Source of the DNA: JAJYIW01 sp963781665
GTDB taxonomy: Bacteria > Chloroflexota > Anaerolineae > Anaerolineales > Anaerolineaceae
Assembly: GCA_963781665.1 (NCBI GenBank)
Contig: CAWAGA010000002.1
Coordinates: 496,001-560,000 of the forward strand
DNA length: 64,000 nucleotides
Reading direction: 5' to 3'
This document shows positions 42,786-52,146 of the stretch, piece after piece. A program made the position numbers and the translations under genes. The notes beneath the pieces were generated by a model that did no database searches, was not told where the DNA came from, and saw only the letters and a list, made by a program, of their open reading frames with translations. Every line of letters starts with the position of its first letter. The stretch's first letter is position 1.

Positions 42786-44669
42786 TTACAACGTATCGAA
42801 CATACTGCGGTAGAGGCCATCTGCCTGCCAGAGATCGAGGTGACTGCCGCGCTCGACAATCCGACCGGACTCCATGACCAGGATTCCATCGAAATGGTCC
42901 AGGCCGGCTAAGTCGTGGGTGACCATCAAAATGCTGCGGTCCTGCCAGAGTTCAAAAATGAGCTCCAACAGGTCTGCTCCGGTGAGCGGGTCCAGGTTGT
43001 TGGCCGGTTCATCCAAAATTAAAACCGGCGAGTCCTGGAGCAGGGCACGGGCAACAGCCACCCGCTGGCGTTCGCCGCCGCTCAGGCGCAGCCCATGCTC
43101 ACCTACCCAGGTATCCAATCCCTGGGGCAGGCGCGCGATCACCTGGTCCAATTGCGCCTTGCGGCAGGCGCTGGCGACCCGGTCCGAGCCGGCAGAAGGA
43201 TCGCCCAGCAAAATATTCTGACGGATGGTGGCATCGAACAGGTAACTGGACTGCGAAACCACTGCCATCCAGCGCTGAACATCTTCGAGGGGGTATGCCC
43301 GCAGGTCGCGGCCTCCCAGTAGAATTTCACCCGCATCCCAATCATACAAGCGGAGCAGGAGATTGACGAGGGTGGTCTTACCCGCGCCACTGGGTCCGAC
43401 CACAGCCAGGCGTTGACCCGGAGCAAGGGTAAAAGATACGCCAGACAGCCCAAATGCATCGCGCCGTCCAGATGGACTGAATTCACCTTCCTGGTTGCAG
43501 TGGTCCTCGCGATTCCGAAAGCCTGCATTAAGGTCAGGATACCGGAAGCTCACATGGCTGACTTTGAGGGTGAAATCGGATGGAAGGATCCTCTCTGTTT
43601 TGTCGATTTCCTTCCCACTTTTGTTACGCTCACCCGCAGCCGTGTCCAGAGAAAACCGGGTGCAATCCTCTTCTCCCGAAAGCTCAACCAGCTTCCTGCC
43701 GGCTTCAAGGCTGCTTTCCAGGGTCTGGGCTGCGACCGGGAGAGCCGCGGCAGCCTCGAAGGCTGAATAAGCCGCCAGGAAGAGCAGTGCCAGGTAGAGT
43801 CCATCGAGCCTGCCAGCCACAACCAGTGCAACCCCGCCAATAAGAACGGTGAATGCTCCCAGATCGGTCAAAAGACTGGACAGGCCGGCCTGGATGGCCT
43901 TGATCCAGGCCAACCGGTCCTGGGATTGGGAAAAGCTGGCATCCAGCTTCCTGATCTGGCCCAGCCAGCTGGCTTCACGGCCGAAGGCAAGAGTATCCGC
44001 CATGCCCTGGATGCCATCGAGCAGGGCATTTTGCAGGGCACGACGCTGCTTCAGCCAGTGTTTTTCAGGTTGGCGTCCAGCCAGATGGACCCATAAAGGC
44101 AGGCCCAGGCCTTCAAGCAGGAAGAAAAACGCAAAAATTCCAGCCAGCCTGGCGTCAAATGATCCCAACAGCAGAGACATCCCTGCCAGGACCACCAGCG
44201 CGGTCACCGGCGGAGCGACTGCCCTGACGTAAAAATTCTCCAAAACAGAAATATCCGCCATCGCCCGGTCCAGCAAGTTTCCACTGTGCAGGCGGTACAG
44301 CACCGCCGGCGATAACGGCTCGACCTGGCGATAAAACCAGACCCGCAGCCGGGCTAACAAACGGAAATTTACTTCGTGGCTGACCAGGCGCTCCAGGTAG
44401 CGAGCCGCGCCCCGGCTCAGGCCGAAGAAACGCACCCCCACGATCGCCACCTCCAGCGCGGCAATTGAAGGATGCAGGGCGGCAGCAGAAATCAGATAAG
44501 CTGATGTGGCGAGCAAACCGATGCCGCTGGCGATGGTCGCAACCCCGAGCAGGATCGAGAGGCTCACCCATCCCAGGTAAGTGCGCAGGAACGAAAGAAG
44601 CAGGAACAGCCTGTTGAGGGTCCCTGCCAACGCCTGCCTGCCAGGAAGGTGCGGCTCAATTGCGGCCAT
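42786..44669 (-). CDS. cydC: CydC, thiol reductant ABC exporter subunit
   Basis: The membrane part (about 1-330) is followed by an ABC nucleotide-binding domain with Walker A 'GPSGAGKT', signature 'LSGGERQRVAVARALLQ' and Walker B 'VLILDEPANNLD'. Together with CydD, it exports cysteine or glutathione to the periplasm, which is needed to assemble cytochrome bd. The start overlaps the end of cydD by 14 bp. A variable linker of about 45 residues (near 370-410) between the first NBD strand and Walker A is longer than usual. It is the last gene of the cydABDC cluster. Confidence 0.93.
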   Translation of the reverse strand: MAAIEPHLPGRQALAGTLNRLFLLLSFLRTYLGWVSLSILLGVATIASGIGLLATSAYLISAAALHPSIAALEVAIVGVRFFGLSRGAARYLERLVSHEVNFRLLARLRVWFYRQVEPLSPAVLYRLHSGNLLDRAMADISVLENFYVRAVAPPVTALVVLAGMSLLLGSFDARLAGIFAFFFLLEGLGLPLWVHLAGRQPEKHWLKQRRALQNALLDGIQGMADTLAFGREASWLGQIRKLDASFSQSQDRLAWIKAIQAGLSSLLTDLGAFTVLIGGVALVVAGRLDGLYLALLFLAAYSAFEAAAALPVAAQTLESSLEAGRKLVELSGEEDCTRFSLDTAAGERNKSGKEIDKTERILPSDFTLKVSHVSFRYPDLNAGFRNREDHCNQEGEFSPSGRRDAFGLSGVSFTLAPGQRLAVVGPSGAGKTTLVNLLLRLYDWDAGEILLGGRDLRAYPLEDVQRWMAVVSQSSYLFDATIRQNILLGDPSAGSDRVASACRKAQLDQVIARLPQGLDTWVGEHGLRLSGGERQRVAVARALLQDSPVLILDEPANNLDPLTGADLLELIFELWQDRSILMVTHDLAGLDHFDGILVMESGRIVERGSHLDLWQADGLYRSMFDTL

Positions 44670-46461
44670 TTTTATTCACCATGCGCTGGTAAAGACCAGC
44701 TGCTGCCAGCAGTTCCTGGTGAGTGCCGCGTTCTACGATCCGCCCGCCATCCATCACCAGGATCAGCGAAGAACGCCTGGCGCTGACCAGGCGGTGGGCG
44801 ATTGTCAGGACCGTTTTACCCGCACGCAGGCGCTCAACCAATTCCTGGAAAAGTGTTTCATTGTGCACGTCCAGATTGGCTGAAGGCTCATCCAGCAGCA
44901 GCAGCGCTGCCGGCTTTAAGAAAGCCCGAGCCAGCGCCAGGCGTTGGGCTTCTCCGCCGCTCAGCGCCATCCCCCTCTCTCCGACCAGGGTCTGGTAGCC
45001 TGCAGCGAGGGAACGAACGAAATCATCCAGGTGAGCCAACTTTACGGCGGCTTCGATCTCATCCAGGGAAGCGTCCGGTCTGGCCACCCGCAGGTTCGCT
45101 TCCAGGGTATCGTTGAACAGGTAGGGCTGTTGGGGGACCCAGGAGATGCATTTGCGCCAATCGTCCGCCGAGAAGGTGCCGAGAGGCCGGTCGCCAACCC
45201 GGATCATTCCCTGGGTGGGGGCGATAAAACCCAGGAGCAGGGCCATCACCGTGCTCTTGCCAGCCCCACTCGGCCCAACCAGGGCCGCGCTTTGCCCAGG
45301 CTCGAGCGTGAAGGAGACCCCATGGAGCGCCGGGCGAGGTGCGTTCCGATCGCCTGGGTAAGCAAAATAGACGTTATCGAAGTGGATCGGTTCTGCAGGA
45401 CAAGAGCTGCCCCATGCAATAGGGTCACCCTTCCCCTCCCCACCTGTTTTGGGTGGACCAGACCCGCCCCATGCAATGGGGTTATCTTGTCCGATCTTGA
45501 GGAGTTGATCAATGCGCGGCGTAACCGATATCGCTGGCATGGCGGCATGGAAGCGGACTCCCAGGCTGCGCAGGGGCAGGTAAAACTCGGGCGCCAGAAT
45601 CAGAATAAACAACGCCTGCTGGTAACCCAGCCCGCTGTAAAGCAGGCGCAAGCCAACCTCGACCGCCACAATCGCCATGCTGATCGTCCCGACCAGCTCG
45701 AGGACGAGGGCCGAAAGGAAAGCGATGCGCAGGACGTTAATCGTCGCCTGGCGGTAACCTTCGCTTGAGCGGGCAATCCCTTCAGCCCGCGCCCGGCTGC
45801 GACCCAACAGCTTGAGGGTTACCAGCCCCTGTATTGAGTCAAGGAAAAAAGCGCTCAGACGGGCGAGGCGGGTCCACTGGCGCTGGGTGGCAGCTTCGGA
45901 TTGACCGGCAATTAAGACCATGAAAATGGGGATCAGCGGGGCGGTGAGCAGCAGGATGGCGCCGGTAAGGGCGTCTATCGGGAAAACGAGCAGGAGGATG
46001 ACCGCCGGGACGAGCAGCGCCAGGGCCAGCTGCGGCAGGTACTGGCTGAAATAGACCTCCAGGGATTCGACCCCCTCCATGGCAGTGGCGACCAGCTCCC
46101 CGGTGCGCTCACCCTGGAGAAAAACCGGACCGGCTTGCACCAGCCTGCCTGCCAGGCGTTGGCGCAGGCCGGCCCTGGTCGCGGCTGCACTGCGATGGGC
46201 GCTGACCTCCCCGGATACCGCCAGGGCTGCCCTCGCCAACACAATTACCGCCAGGATAACGATCAGCGGCCGGATGGTTTCTATCTGCAGGCCGTCGAGG
46301 AAGACACCCGCAACCAGCCGGCTCAAGAAATAGGCCTGCAAGACGACCAGGATGCCCCTGGCAAAGCCGGATAGAACCGTCAGTCCGAAATAGAACCAGG
46401 CCCGCCGGTCGGCAAAATAATGAAGCGGTAAAAAAATGGACGCAACCGCGGTGGGTTTAAT
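44656..46461 (-). CDS. cydD: CydD, thiol reductant ABC exporter subunit (start codon uncertain)
   Basis: This is the partner of CydC. The ABC domain has Walker A 'GPSGAGKS', signature 'LSGGEAQRLALARAFLK' and Walker B 'LLLLDEPSANLD'. The reading frame is open from 46461 and encodes a normal first membrane helix ('WFYFGLTVLSGFARGILVVL'), but there is no ATG, GTG or TTG before the helix. The nearest TTG, at 46341, would remove it. The frame starts with ATT, overlapping the cydB stop (ATTAA), so initiation from ATT or a mutated ATG is possible. The NBD-TMD linker carries two copies of '(D/N)PIAWG'. Expected length is about 601 residues. Confidence 0.85.
   Translation of the reverse strand: MKPTAVASIFLPLHYFADRRAWFYFGLTVLSGFARGILVVLQAYFLSRLVAGVFLDGLQIETIRPLIVILAVIVLARAALAVSGEVSAHRSAAATRAGLRQRLAGRLVQAGPVFLQGERTGELVATAMEGVESLEVYFSQYLPQLALALLVPAVILLLVFPIDALTGAILLLTAPLIPIFMVLIAGQSEAATQRQWTRLARLSAFFLDSIQGLVTLKLLGRSRARAEGIARSSEGYRQATINVLRIAFLSALVLELVGTISMAIVAVEVGLRLLYSGLGYQQALFILILAPEFYLPLRSLGVRFHAAMPAISVTPRIDQLLKIGQDNPIAWGGSGPPKTGGEGKGDPIAWGSSCPAEPIHFDNVYFAYPGDRNAPRPALHGVSFTLEPGQSAALVGPSGAGKSTVMALLLGFIAPTQGMIRVGDRPLGTFSADDWRKCISWVPQQPYLFNDTLEANLRVARPDASLDEIEAAVKLAHLDDFVRSLAAGYQTLVGERGMALSGGEAQRLALARAFLKPAALLLLDEPSANLDVHNETLFQELVERLRAGKTVLTIAHRLVSARRSSLILVMDGGRIVERGTHQELLAAAGLYQRMVNKNGRN
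45409..45484. repeat. 19-bp direct repeat inside cydD (linker insertion)
   Basis: The segments 'gccccatgcaatagggtca' (45409-45427) and 'gccccatgcaatggggtta' (45466-45484) differ at two bases. Each contains a small palindrome. They encode two 'PIAWG' copies in the linker joining the membrane and ATPase parts of CydD. The insertion keeps the frame. Confidence 0.7.
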
Positions 46462-47476
46462 ATTCCAGGTCTTCTTTCTCGTTGGATACCCGGCCCCGGT
46501 GAAGCCAATAGGACCAGGCCTGGTATGCCAGGACGATGGGGACGAAGATCAACGCAACGATGGTCATGGTGGTCAGGGTATACGGCCCCGAAGCGGCGTT
46601 ATAGATCGTCAGGCTCCAATCCGGGTTAAGGCTGGAAATAAATACTCGCGGATAGAGCTGCAGGAACACCGTGGTCACGGCAAACAGGATGGTCAAAATG
46701 GTCATGATGAACGCCAGGCCGCCGCGTTTGCGCTGCAAGAAATAACCCACCAGAAGGATGGACACCAGCGCTCCGATAGGCACCGGTCCAGGATTGACTC
46801 CGAGCTTGGTGACGATATCGGTCACAATATAGGTGTAAATCGTATAAGCGATCAGGGCGATGCAGGTGCCGATCCAGAAGCGGAACGCCAGCCAGCGGGC
46901 CTTTTCGCTGATCTCCCCGGTCGTTTTCAAATGGAGGTAGATAGCGCCATGCAGGCTGAAACCCAGGAGTGAAACCAGCCCGCCGATTAAAGCGTAAGGA
47001 TTCAACAGGTTCCAGAAACCACCGACGTAGGTCATCGATCCATCAATGGGTACGCCGCGCATAAAATTGGCAAAGGCCACGCCCCACAAAAGGGCCGGCA
47101 CCAGGCTGCCCCCAAAAATCGCCCAGTCCCAAAGGCTGCGCCACAGCGGATGGTCGTCACGGTCACGGAATTCGAACGCCACCCCGCGTATGATCAAAGC
47201 CAACAGGATCAAGAACAAAGGCAGGTAAAACCCACTGAACAAAGTGGCATACCATTGTGGAAAAGCTGCAAAAGTAGCGCCGCCGGCGGTAATCAACCAG
47301 ACTTCATTGCCATCCCAATGCGGGCCGATCGTATTGATGATGATTCGCCGCTGCAGGTCGTTTTTGCCCAGGAAGGGTAGCAAAATCCCTACCCCAAAGT
47401 CAAATCCCTCCAGGACGAAATAACCAATGTAAAGGATTGCTATCAAAATGAACCAGATCGTATTCAGATCCATCAT
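46457..47476 (-). CDS. cydB: Cytochrome bd ubiquinol oxidase subunit II
   Basis: This 339-residue subunit has eight to nine membrane helices. 'IGYFVLEGFDFGVGILLPFL' and 'IINTIGPHWDGNEVWLITAG' (with conserved Trp-Asp-x-x-Glu) mark CydB; the Asp contributes to the proton path. A GAGGTGG site adjoins two ATG codons (47476 and 47473); the second has better spacing. It lies 104 bp after cydA and its stop overlaps the presumed cydD start. Confidence 0.96.
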   Translation of the reverse strand: MMDLNTIWFILIAILYIGYFVLEGFDFGVGILLPFLGKNDLQRRIIINTIGPHWDGNEVWLITAGGATFAAFPQWYATLFSGFYLPLFLILLALIIRGVAFEFRDRDDHPLWRSLWDWAIFGGSLVPALLWGVAFANFMRGVPIDGSMTYVGGFWNLLNPYALIGGLVSLLGFSLHGAIYLHLKTTGEISEKARWLAFRFWIGTCIALIAYTIYTYIVTDIVTKLGVNPGPVPIGALVSILLVGYFLQRKRGGLAFIMTILTILFAVTTVFLQLYPRVFISSLNPDWSLTIYNAASGPYTLTTMTIVALIFVPIVLAYQAWSYWLHRGRVSNEKEDLEY

Positions 47477-47580
47477 CCACCTCTGTTATCACGAGTAAAT
47501 CGAATGAGCCGAAAATAACCTTTCTAACACCAATGCCGCGGATTGCTCGAATGGCACAATAAAGTTATCTATCAAATATC

Positions 47581-48969
47581 CTATTCGGGTTCACTCGCTA
47601 AATTCGGGAGATCCTCCATGGAATCACCTTGTGTTTCCGGTCCGGCTTTGGCATGGCGGCCCAGCAGGTAAACATCCGCAGCCATCAAAGCGCCGTAGAC
47701 CAGGGTGAAAACGATCACGGTGAACAGCACCATGCCAGGAGTCAGGTTGGGGGAGACCGCATCGACCGTCTTCTGCAGGCCGTAAACCACCCAAGGCTGG
47801 CGTCCCAGCTCGGTCAGCAGCCAACCGGTCGTGTTGGCCAGGTAAGGCAGGATGATGGCCAGCGGCAGCCATTTAAGGATGCGGTTGTGCCATTTTCCCG
47901 TCCTGGGCCACATGGTCTGGAAAAGACCGTAAGCCGCCAGGGCAAACATCAAGAAGCCGGCTCCAACCATCAAGCGGAAGCTCCAATAGCTGGCGGCAAT
48001 CGGCGGCACATAATCGCCCGGACCGTAGAGCTGCTGGTACTGCTGGTTGAGCTGGTTGATTCCCTCGATCGTGCCCGTCAGGCGGTTATAGGCGAGCAGG
48101 CTGAGCAGATTGGGGATGCGCAGTGAAAAGATTTCTTTGGTCTGGGAAAGATTTCCAATGGTCAGCACGGACATTGAGGCAGATGGGTCCATCGTATTCC
48201 ATACCGCTTCAGCGGCTGCCAGTTTCATCGGCTGGGTTCTGACCATGTTCTGGGCCTGGCTGTGTCCGACCAGGATCAGAAGGAAGACGGAGACCAGGCC
48301 AAAGACGCTGGCGATCTGGAAAGACCGTTTGAAAAATTCGAGGTTCATCTTCTTGAAAAGATGGTAAGCGCTGATGCCCAGGATGAAGAAAGCCCCCGTC
48401 GAAAAACCTGCCAGCACCGTGTGCGGGAATTGGGTTGCGACAGTGGGGTTCGTGATCAGCTGCCAGAAGTTCGACATAACCGGATGGCCATTGACCATGG
48501 TATACCCGGTCGGGTTTTGCATGAATGAATTGGCGATCAAGATCCACATGGCAGACAGGTTGGACCCAACCGCCACCAACCAGATAGTTGTAAGATGGAG
48601 CCCTTTGGACATTTTCTTCCAGCCGAAAATCCACAGGCCAAGGAAGGTGAACTCAAGAAAAAAGGCCAGCAGCGCTTCAATCGCCAAAGGAGCGCCGAAA
48701 ATGTCCCCGACGTAACGGGAATATTCGGACCAGTTCATCCCGAATTGGAACTCCTGGACAATTCCGGTGACCACCCCCATGGCAAAGTTAATGAGGAATA
48801 GTTTCCCCCAAAAACGAGCCATCTCTTTGTACATTTCTTGGCCGGTGCGGACGTAAAGCGTCTCGATAATCGCCACCAGGACCGACAGGCCCAGGGTCAG
48901 GGGGACGAAGAAAAAATGATATACCGATGTGATTGCGAACTGCAGCTGGGAAAGACTGAGAACACTCAT
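47581..48969 (-). CDS. cydA: Cytochrome bd ubiquinol oxidase subunit I
   Basis: This is the subunit that carries haems b558, b595 and d. His18 in 'TSVYHFFFVPLTLGLS' is the expected axial ligand of haem b595. 'TGIVQEFQFGMNWSEYSRYV', then 'GAPLAIEALLAFFLEFTFLG', forms the core, and 'GRQPWVVYGLQKT' is the conserved quinol-side segment. At 462 residues the Q-loop is of the short type, found in many Gram-positives and Chloroflexota. It reduces O2 with quinol at high affinity. GGGAG precedes the ATG. It is the first gene of cydABDC. Confidence 0.97.
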   Translation of the reverse strand: MSVLSLSQLQFAITSVYHFFFVPLTLGLSVLVAIIETLYVRTGQEMYKEMARFWGKLFLINFAMGVVTGIVQEFQFGMNWSEYSRYVGDIFGAPLAIEALLAFFLEFTFLGLWIFGWKKMSKGLHLTTIWLVAVGSNLSAMWILIANSFMQNPTGYTMVNGHPVMSNFWQLITNPTVATQFPHTVLAGFSTGAFFILGISAYHLFKKMNLEFFKRSFQIASVFGLVSVFLLILVGHSQAQNMVRTQPMKLAAAEAVWNTMDPSASMSVLTIGNLSQTKEIFSLRIPNLLSLLAYNRLTGTIEGINQLNQQYQQLYGPGDYVPPIAASYWSFRLMVGAGFLMFALAAYGLFQTMWPRTGKWHNRILKWLPLAIILPYLANTTGWLLTELGRQPWVVYGLQKTVDAVSPNLTPGMVLFTVIVFTLVYGALMAADVYLLGRHAKAGPETQGDSMEDLPNLASEPE

Positions 48970-49738
48970 GGACGGCTCCCTTCGATAATGTCGTCAGAAA
49001 TCAGTCTCCACGCCTAAAGGAAATCAGACCCGACCGATCTCGGACAGTCAGCAAAAATCAATCATCAAGTTTGTCGAAGCCAGGCCAGTTTTTGGCCCCC
49101 CCAATGTTCTTGGGTACAATAACGCACTTATGCGAATTTTATCACAAAGGTAATCTTATTCCAAAAGAATGTCTGATTTTAATGATCTGTATGGTCATGT
49201 GTTCATAACCCAAGATACTGTTCTTTACAGCGGATCCATCCGGCGTTTTTACTTCCGGATTAGACCTGCTCCGATCCGATCATAATCGCCGCTGAGACAG
49301 GCATGAGGACCACGCGAAATAACCACTTCCCTATTAATGCAGCACAAAATTGGACAAGACTGTAATGCGTCATTCATTATCTATTTTGTCACATAGAATT
49401 CATGACAATACTTTGTTTTTATTTAATAACCAAATATTGTATAATTTCTAAAGATTAAATTAACGTAAATTGATCGTTAATGGATGATTAACTTACGTGA
49501 ACATATGGTCTTTGAGAAGCGCAAATCCGTTGACCCGGTCAGGTTGTTCGATCTCAACCCCCTCGGGAAGAGACCACTTGAGAGCCAACGGAGAAATTGA
49601 TCATCCTGTTTTAGGGCGGATTTGTGGCTGCGAGAAAGGAGGTCATTTCAAATCTATTCATCCCCCAATCTACCATTAATCGATATTGTTATTTTTTCAA
49701 GAGACGGGAAAGTCATTTAAATTTACCAGGAGGAAATG
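48970..49738. other. Divergent intergenic region between cydA and the multicopper oxidase
   Basis: At about 770 bp, this region should hold the promoters of both transcription units. No gene is supported; the small open frames lack motifs. The stretch 49370-49480 is AT-rich and includes 'tgtataatttc' near 49437. A clear AGGAGG site for the oxidase is at 49728-49733. Confidence 0.45.
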
Positions 49739-51916
49739 ATGTTTACCAGAAGAAAATTTTTAAAAATCGGCGCAGCCAGCCTGGCAGCACTCTATACCTC
49801 AACCCGGGCCGATTTTCTGCTGCGTGCTTTTGCCCAGCAGGGTACACCTCTGGCGGGAGGCGCTATACCAAAATTTATCGAGCCGCTGCCGCTCCTATCT
49901 GTGGCCGGTGGACCGATGGAAACCATAATTGCTGGAACCTCTCAGAATACCCTGACCATGCAAGAGTTTCGAGCAAACATGCTGCCAAATGGTTTTATCC
50001 TTCCTAACGGTAATACCTATAATGGTACCTGGGCCTGGGGATACCGAACCGGCGAAAAGCCCACTGACCCTGCCGGTACCTACATCGGGCCGGTCATCGT
50101 CGCTTCCCGAGGTACTCCAACCGAGGTTAAATTTGTCAACAACCTGCCCGATGCTCCGAACATGAACTGGAGAGATTGGACCGACCAGACTCTGCACTGG
50201 GCAGATCCGCTCAACAGCGAAGCAAATGCCTGCGCCCATGGCGGGGAGGCGGCGACGGGTGATTGCCTGTCACACTATGCTGGCCCCATCCCTACCGTGC
50301 CGCACCTGCATGGCGGGGAAATCCCGGCGGTAATCGATGGCGGGCCGGATGCCTGGTTCACCAGCGACGGCGCGTATCATGGCCATGCTTTTTATTCAAA
50401 GGATTCAAATACGAATGGGGATTACGCCATCTATCGCTACCCCAATTCCCAGGAAGCAGCCATGATCTGGTTCCACGATCATCTGCTCGGTGGGACACGC
50501 CTTAATGTTTATGCCGGCCTCGCCGGAGCATATGTTTTGATAGATCCAGGATTATCCCTTCCATCCGGCCTGCATCCGGTGGGACTGCAGCAGGGCTCAG
50601 GCGGCAGCGTCGATTACCTGATTCCCCTGGTGCTCCAGGATAGAATGTTCGATACAGACGGCCAGCTTTACTTCCCAAATATTGGCATCAATCCCGAACA
50701 CCCCTACTGGATCCCGGAATTCGTTGGCGATACCATCGTGGTTAATGGCAAAGCCTGGCCCTTCCTGAATGTAGAACCCCGCCGCTACCGCTTCCTGTTC
50801 ATTAACGGTTCGAATGCCCGCTCGTACGAGATGTTCCTGGCCAATCCGGTTACCAAAGCCTTGGGGCCGGCTATCTGGCAAATCGGCACGGATGGCGGTT
50901 ACCTTGACACGCCGGTGAAGATCGATCCCAATGCAGCCAAACCTGCCCTCACCAAACTTGCGCTCATGCCTGGCGAACGCGCGGACGTGATTGTCGATTT
51001 CTCAGGCTTCGCCGGTCAGACCCTGTTATTGCGCAATACCGGTCGGACGCCCTATGATAAAGGAACACCCCCTCCAGGATCAACCCTCGGCCAAATCATG
51101 CTGATTCGCGTGGGAACAGGCCTGGTGACAGATGCCAGTTATAATCCTGCCAACGGTGTTCCTCTCCACCCGCCGATGATCCGCCTGGTTGATCCGGCGG
51201 CAGGAACCCTGGCTGCCGGCGTGAATGTCGACAAAACTCGCCAGCTAACCCTGAATGAGGTGATCGGTGCCGGTGGGCCGCTTGAAATTCTGGTGAACAA
51301 CACCAAATGGGATGGCATGTATATGGAAGAGTCTCGCGAGGATTTCACATCGGTTGAAACGAATGAGGTTGAGGAAGATTTTTCTGAGCTGCCCAATGAA
51401 GGAGACACAGAGGTGTGGGAAATTGTCAACCTGACAGCTGATGTCCATCCGATCCACACCCACCTGGTCCAATTCCAGCTGTTGAACCGTCAAAAGTTCA
51501 ATACCAATAAATATAACAAGGCTTACACAGCTGCCTTTCCTGGTGGGGCTTACATCCCGGCCTACGGGCCGCCGTTGAATTACAACACCGGCAACGCCCT
51601 TGCCCTGGGCGGCAATCCGGATATCACGCCGTTCCTGCAAGGCCCGATCATGCCACCGGATGCCAATGAAGCCGGCTGGAAAGACACGATCAAAGCCTTC
51701 CCCGGCCAGGTAACCCGCTTCGCGGTAAGGTTCGCACCGACCGACAAAGCCCTGGATGATCCCAATTTGTATTTCTCATTCGACCCGGATGCGGGGGGGC
51801 ATGGCTACGTCTGGCATTGCCACATTATCGATCACGAGGATAACGAAATGATGCGGCCTTACAAGGTCAATCCAAAAGACGCCACCCGGAGTTATGTTAT
51901 GGGTGAAGATTATTAA
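49739..51916 (+). CDS. Tat-exported multicopper oxidase
   Basis: This 725-residue enzyme begins with a twin-arginine signal 'RRKFLKIGAASLAALY', so it is exported folded with its copper. All four copper motifs are visible: 'PHLHGGE' (about 190), 'WFHDHLLG' (about 242), 'HPIHTHLVQF' (about 565) and 'WHCHIIDHEDNEMM' near 690-705, which ends in the type-1 Met ligand region. The overall size and the layout with three cupredoxin domains resemble CotA-type laccases. ATG at 49739 has the best spacing from AGGAGG. It may oxidise phenols or metals. A strong terminator follows. Confidence 0.94.
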   Translation: MFTRRKFLKIGAASLAALYTSTRADFLLRAFAQQGTPLAGGAIPKFIEPLPLLSVAGGPMETIIAGTSQNTLTMQEFRANMLPNGFILPNGNTYNGTWAWGYRTGEKPTDPAGTYIGPVIVASRGTPTEVKFVNNLPDAPNMNWRDWTDQTLHWADPLNSEANACAHGGEAATGDCLSHYAGPIPTVPHLHGGEIPAVIDGGPDAWFTSDGAYHGHAFYSKDSNTNGDYAIYRYPNSQEAAMIWFHDHLLGGTRLNVYAGLAGAYVLIDPGLSLPSGLHPVGLQQGSGGSVDYLIPLVLQDRMFDTDGQLYFPNIGINPEHPYWIPEFVGDTIVVNGKAWPFLNVEPRRYRFLFINGSNARSYEMFLANPVTKALGPAIWQIGTDGGYLDTPVKIDPNAAKPALTKLALMPGERADVIVDFSGFAGQTLLLRNTGRTPYDKGTPPPGSTLGQIMLIRVGTGLVTDASYNPANGVPLHPPMIRLVDPAAGTLAAGVNVDKTRQLTLNEVIGAGGPLEILVNNTKWDGMYMEESREDFTSVETNEVEEDFSELPNEGDTEVWEIVNLTADVHPIHTHLVQFQLLNRQKFNTNKYNKAYTAAFPGGAYIPAYGPPLNYNTGNALALGGNPDITPFLQGPIMPPDANEAGWKDTIKAFPGQVTRFAVRFAPTDKALDDPNLYFSFDPDAGGHGYVWHCHIIDHEDNEMMRPYKVNPKDATRSYVMGEDY

Positions 51917-51929
51917 CCTTGATTGTCGA

Positions 51930-51967
51930 AACAAAACAGGGTCGCCAAATGGCGGCCCTGTTTTGTT
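51930..51967 (+). terminator. Strong intrinsic terminator after the multicopper oxidase
   Basis: A 17-bp stem 'aacaaaacagggtcgcc' / 'ggcggccctgttttgtt' with the loop aaat starts 13 bp after the stop codon. Confidence 0.85.
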
Positions 51968-52146
51968 ATTTATGGGTATTGAATTGTCTCCGGAATATCA
52001 AAACCTGCCACCAAGATCTCATGGCAAGTTGCAATAGCAATGTCGATTTCCTGAGTAAGTCTAGTAATTGAAAGGTAAATAAAAAATGCAAGGCTGGTAT
52101 AATCGCGGCGATAGGAACACTACGAAATTATTGAGGAATTGGTTGT

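Noticed and set aside
49497..49679. 60-codon plus-strand frame before the multicopper oxidase
   Set aside because: No ribosome-binding site or recognisable motif; composition is that of intergenic DNA.
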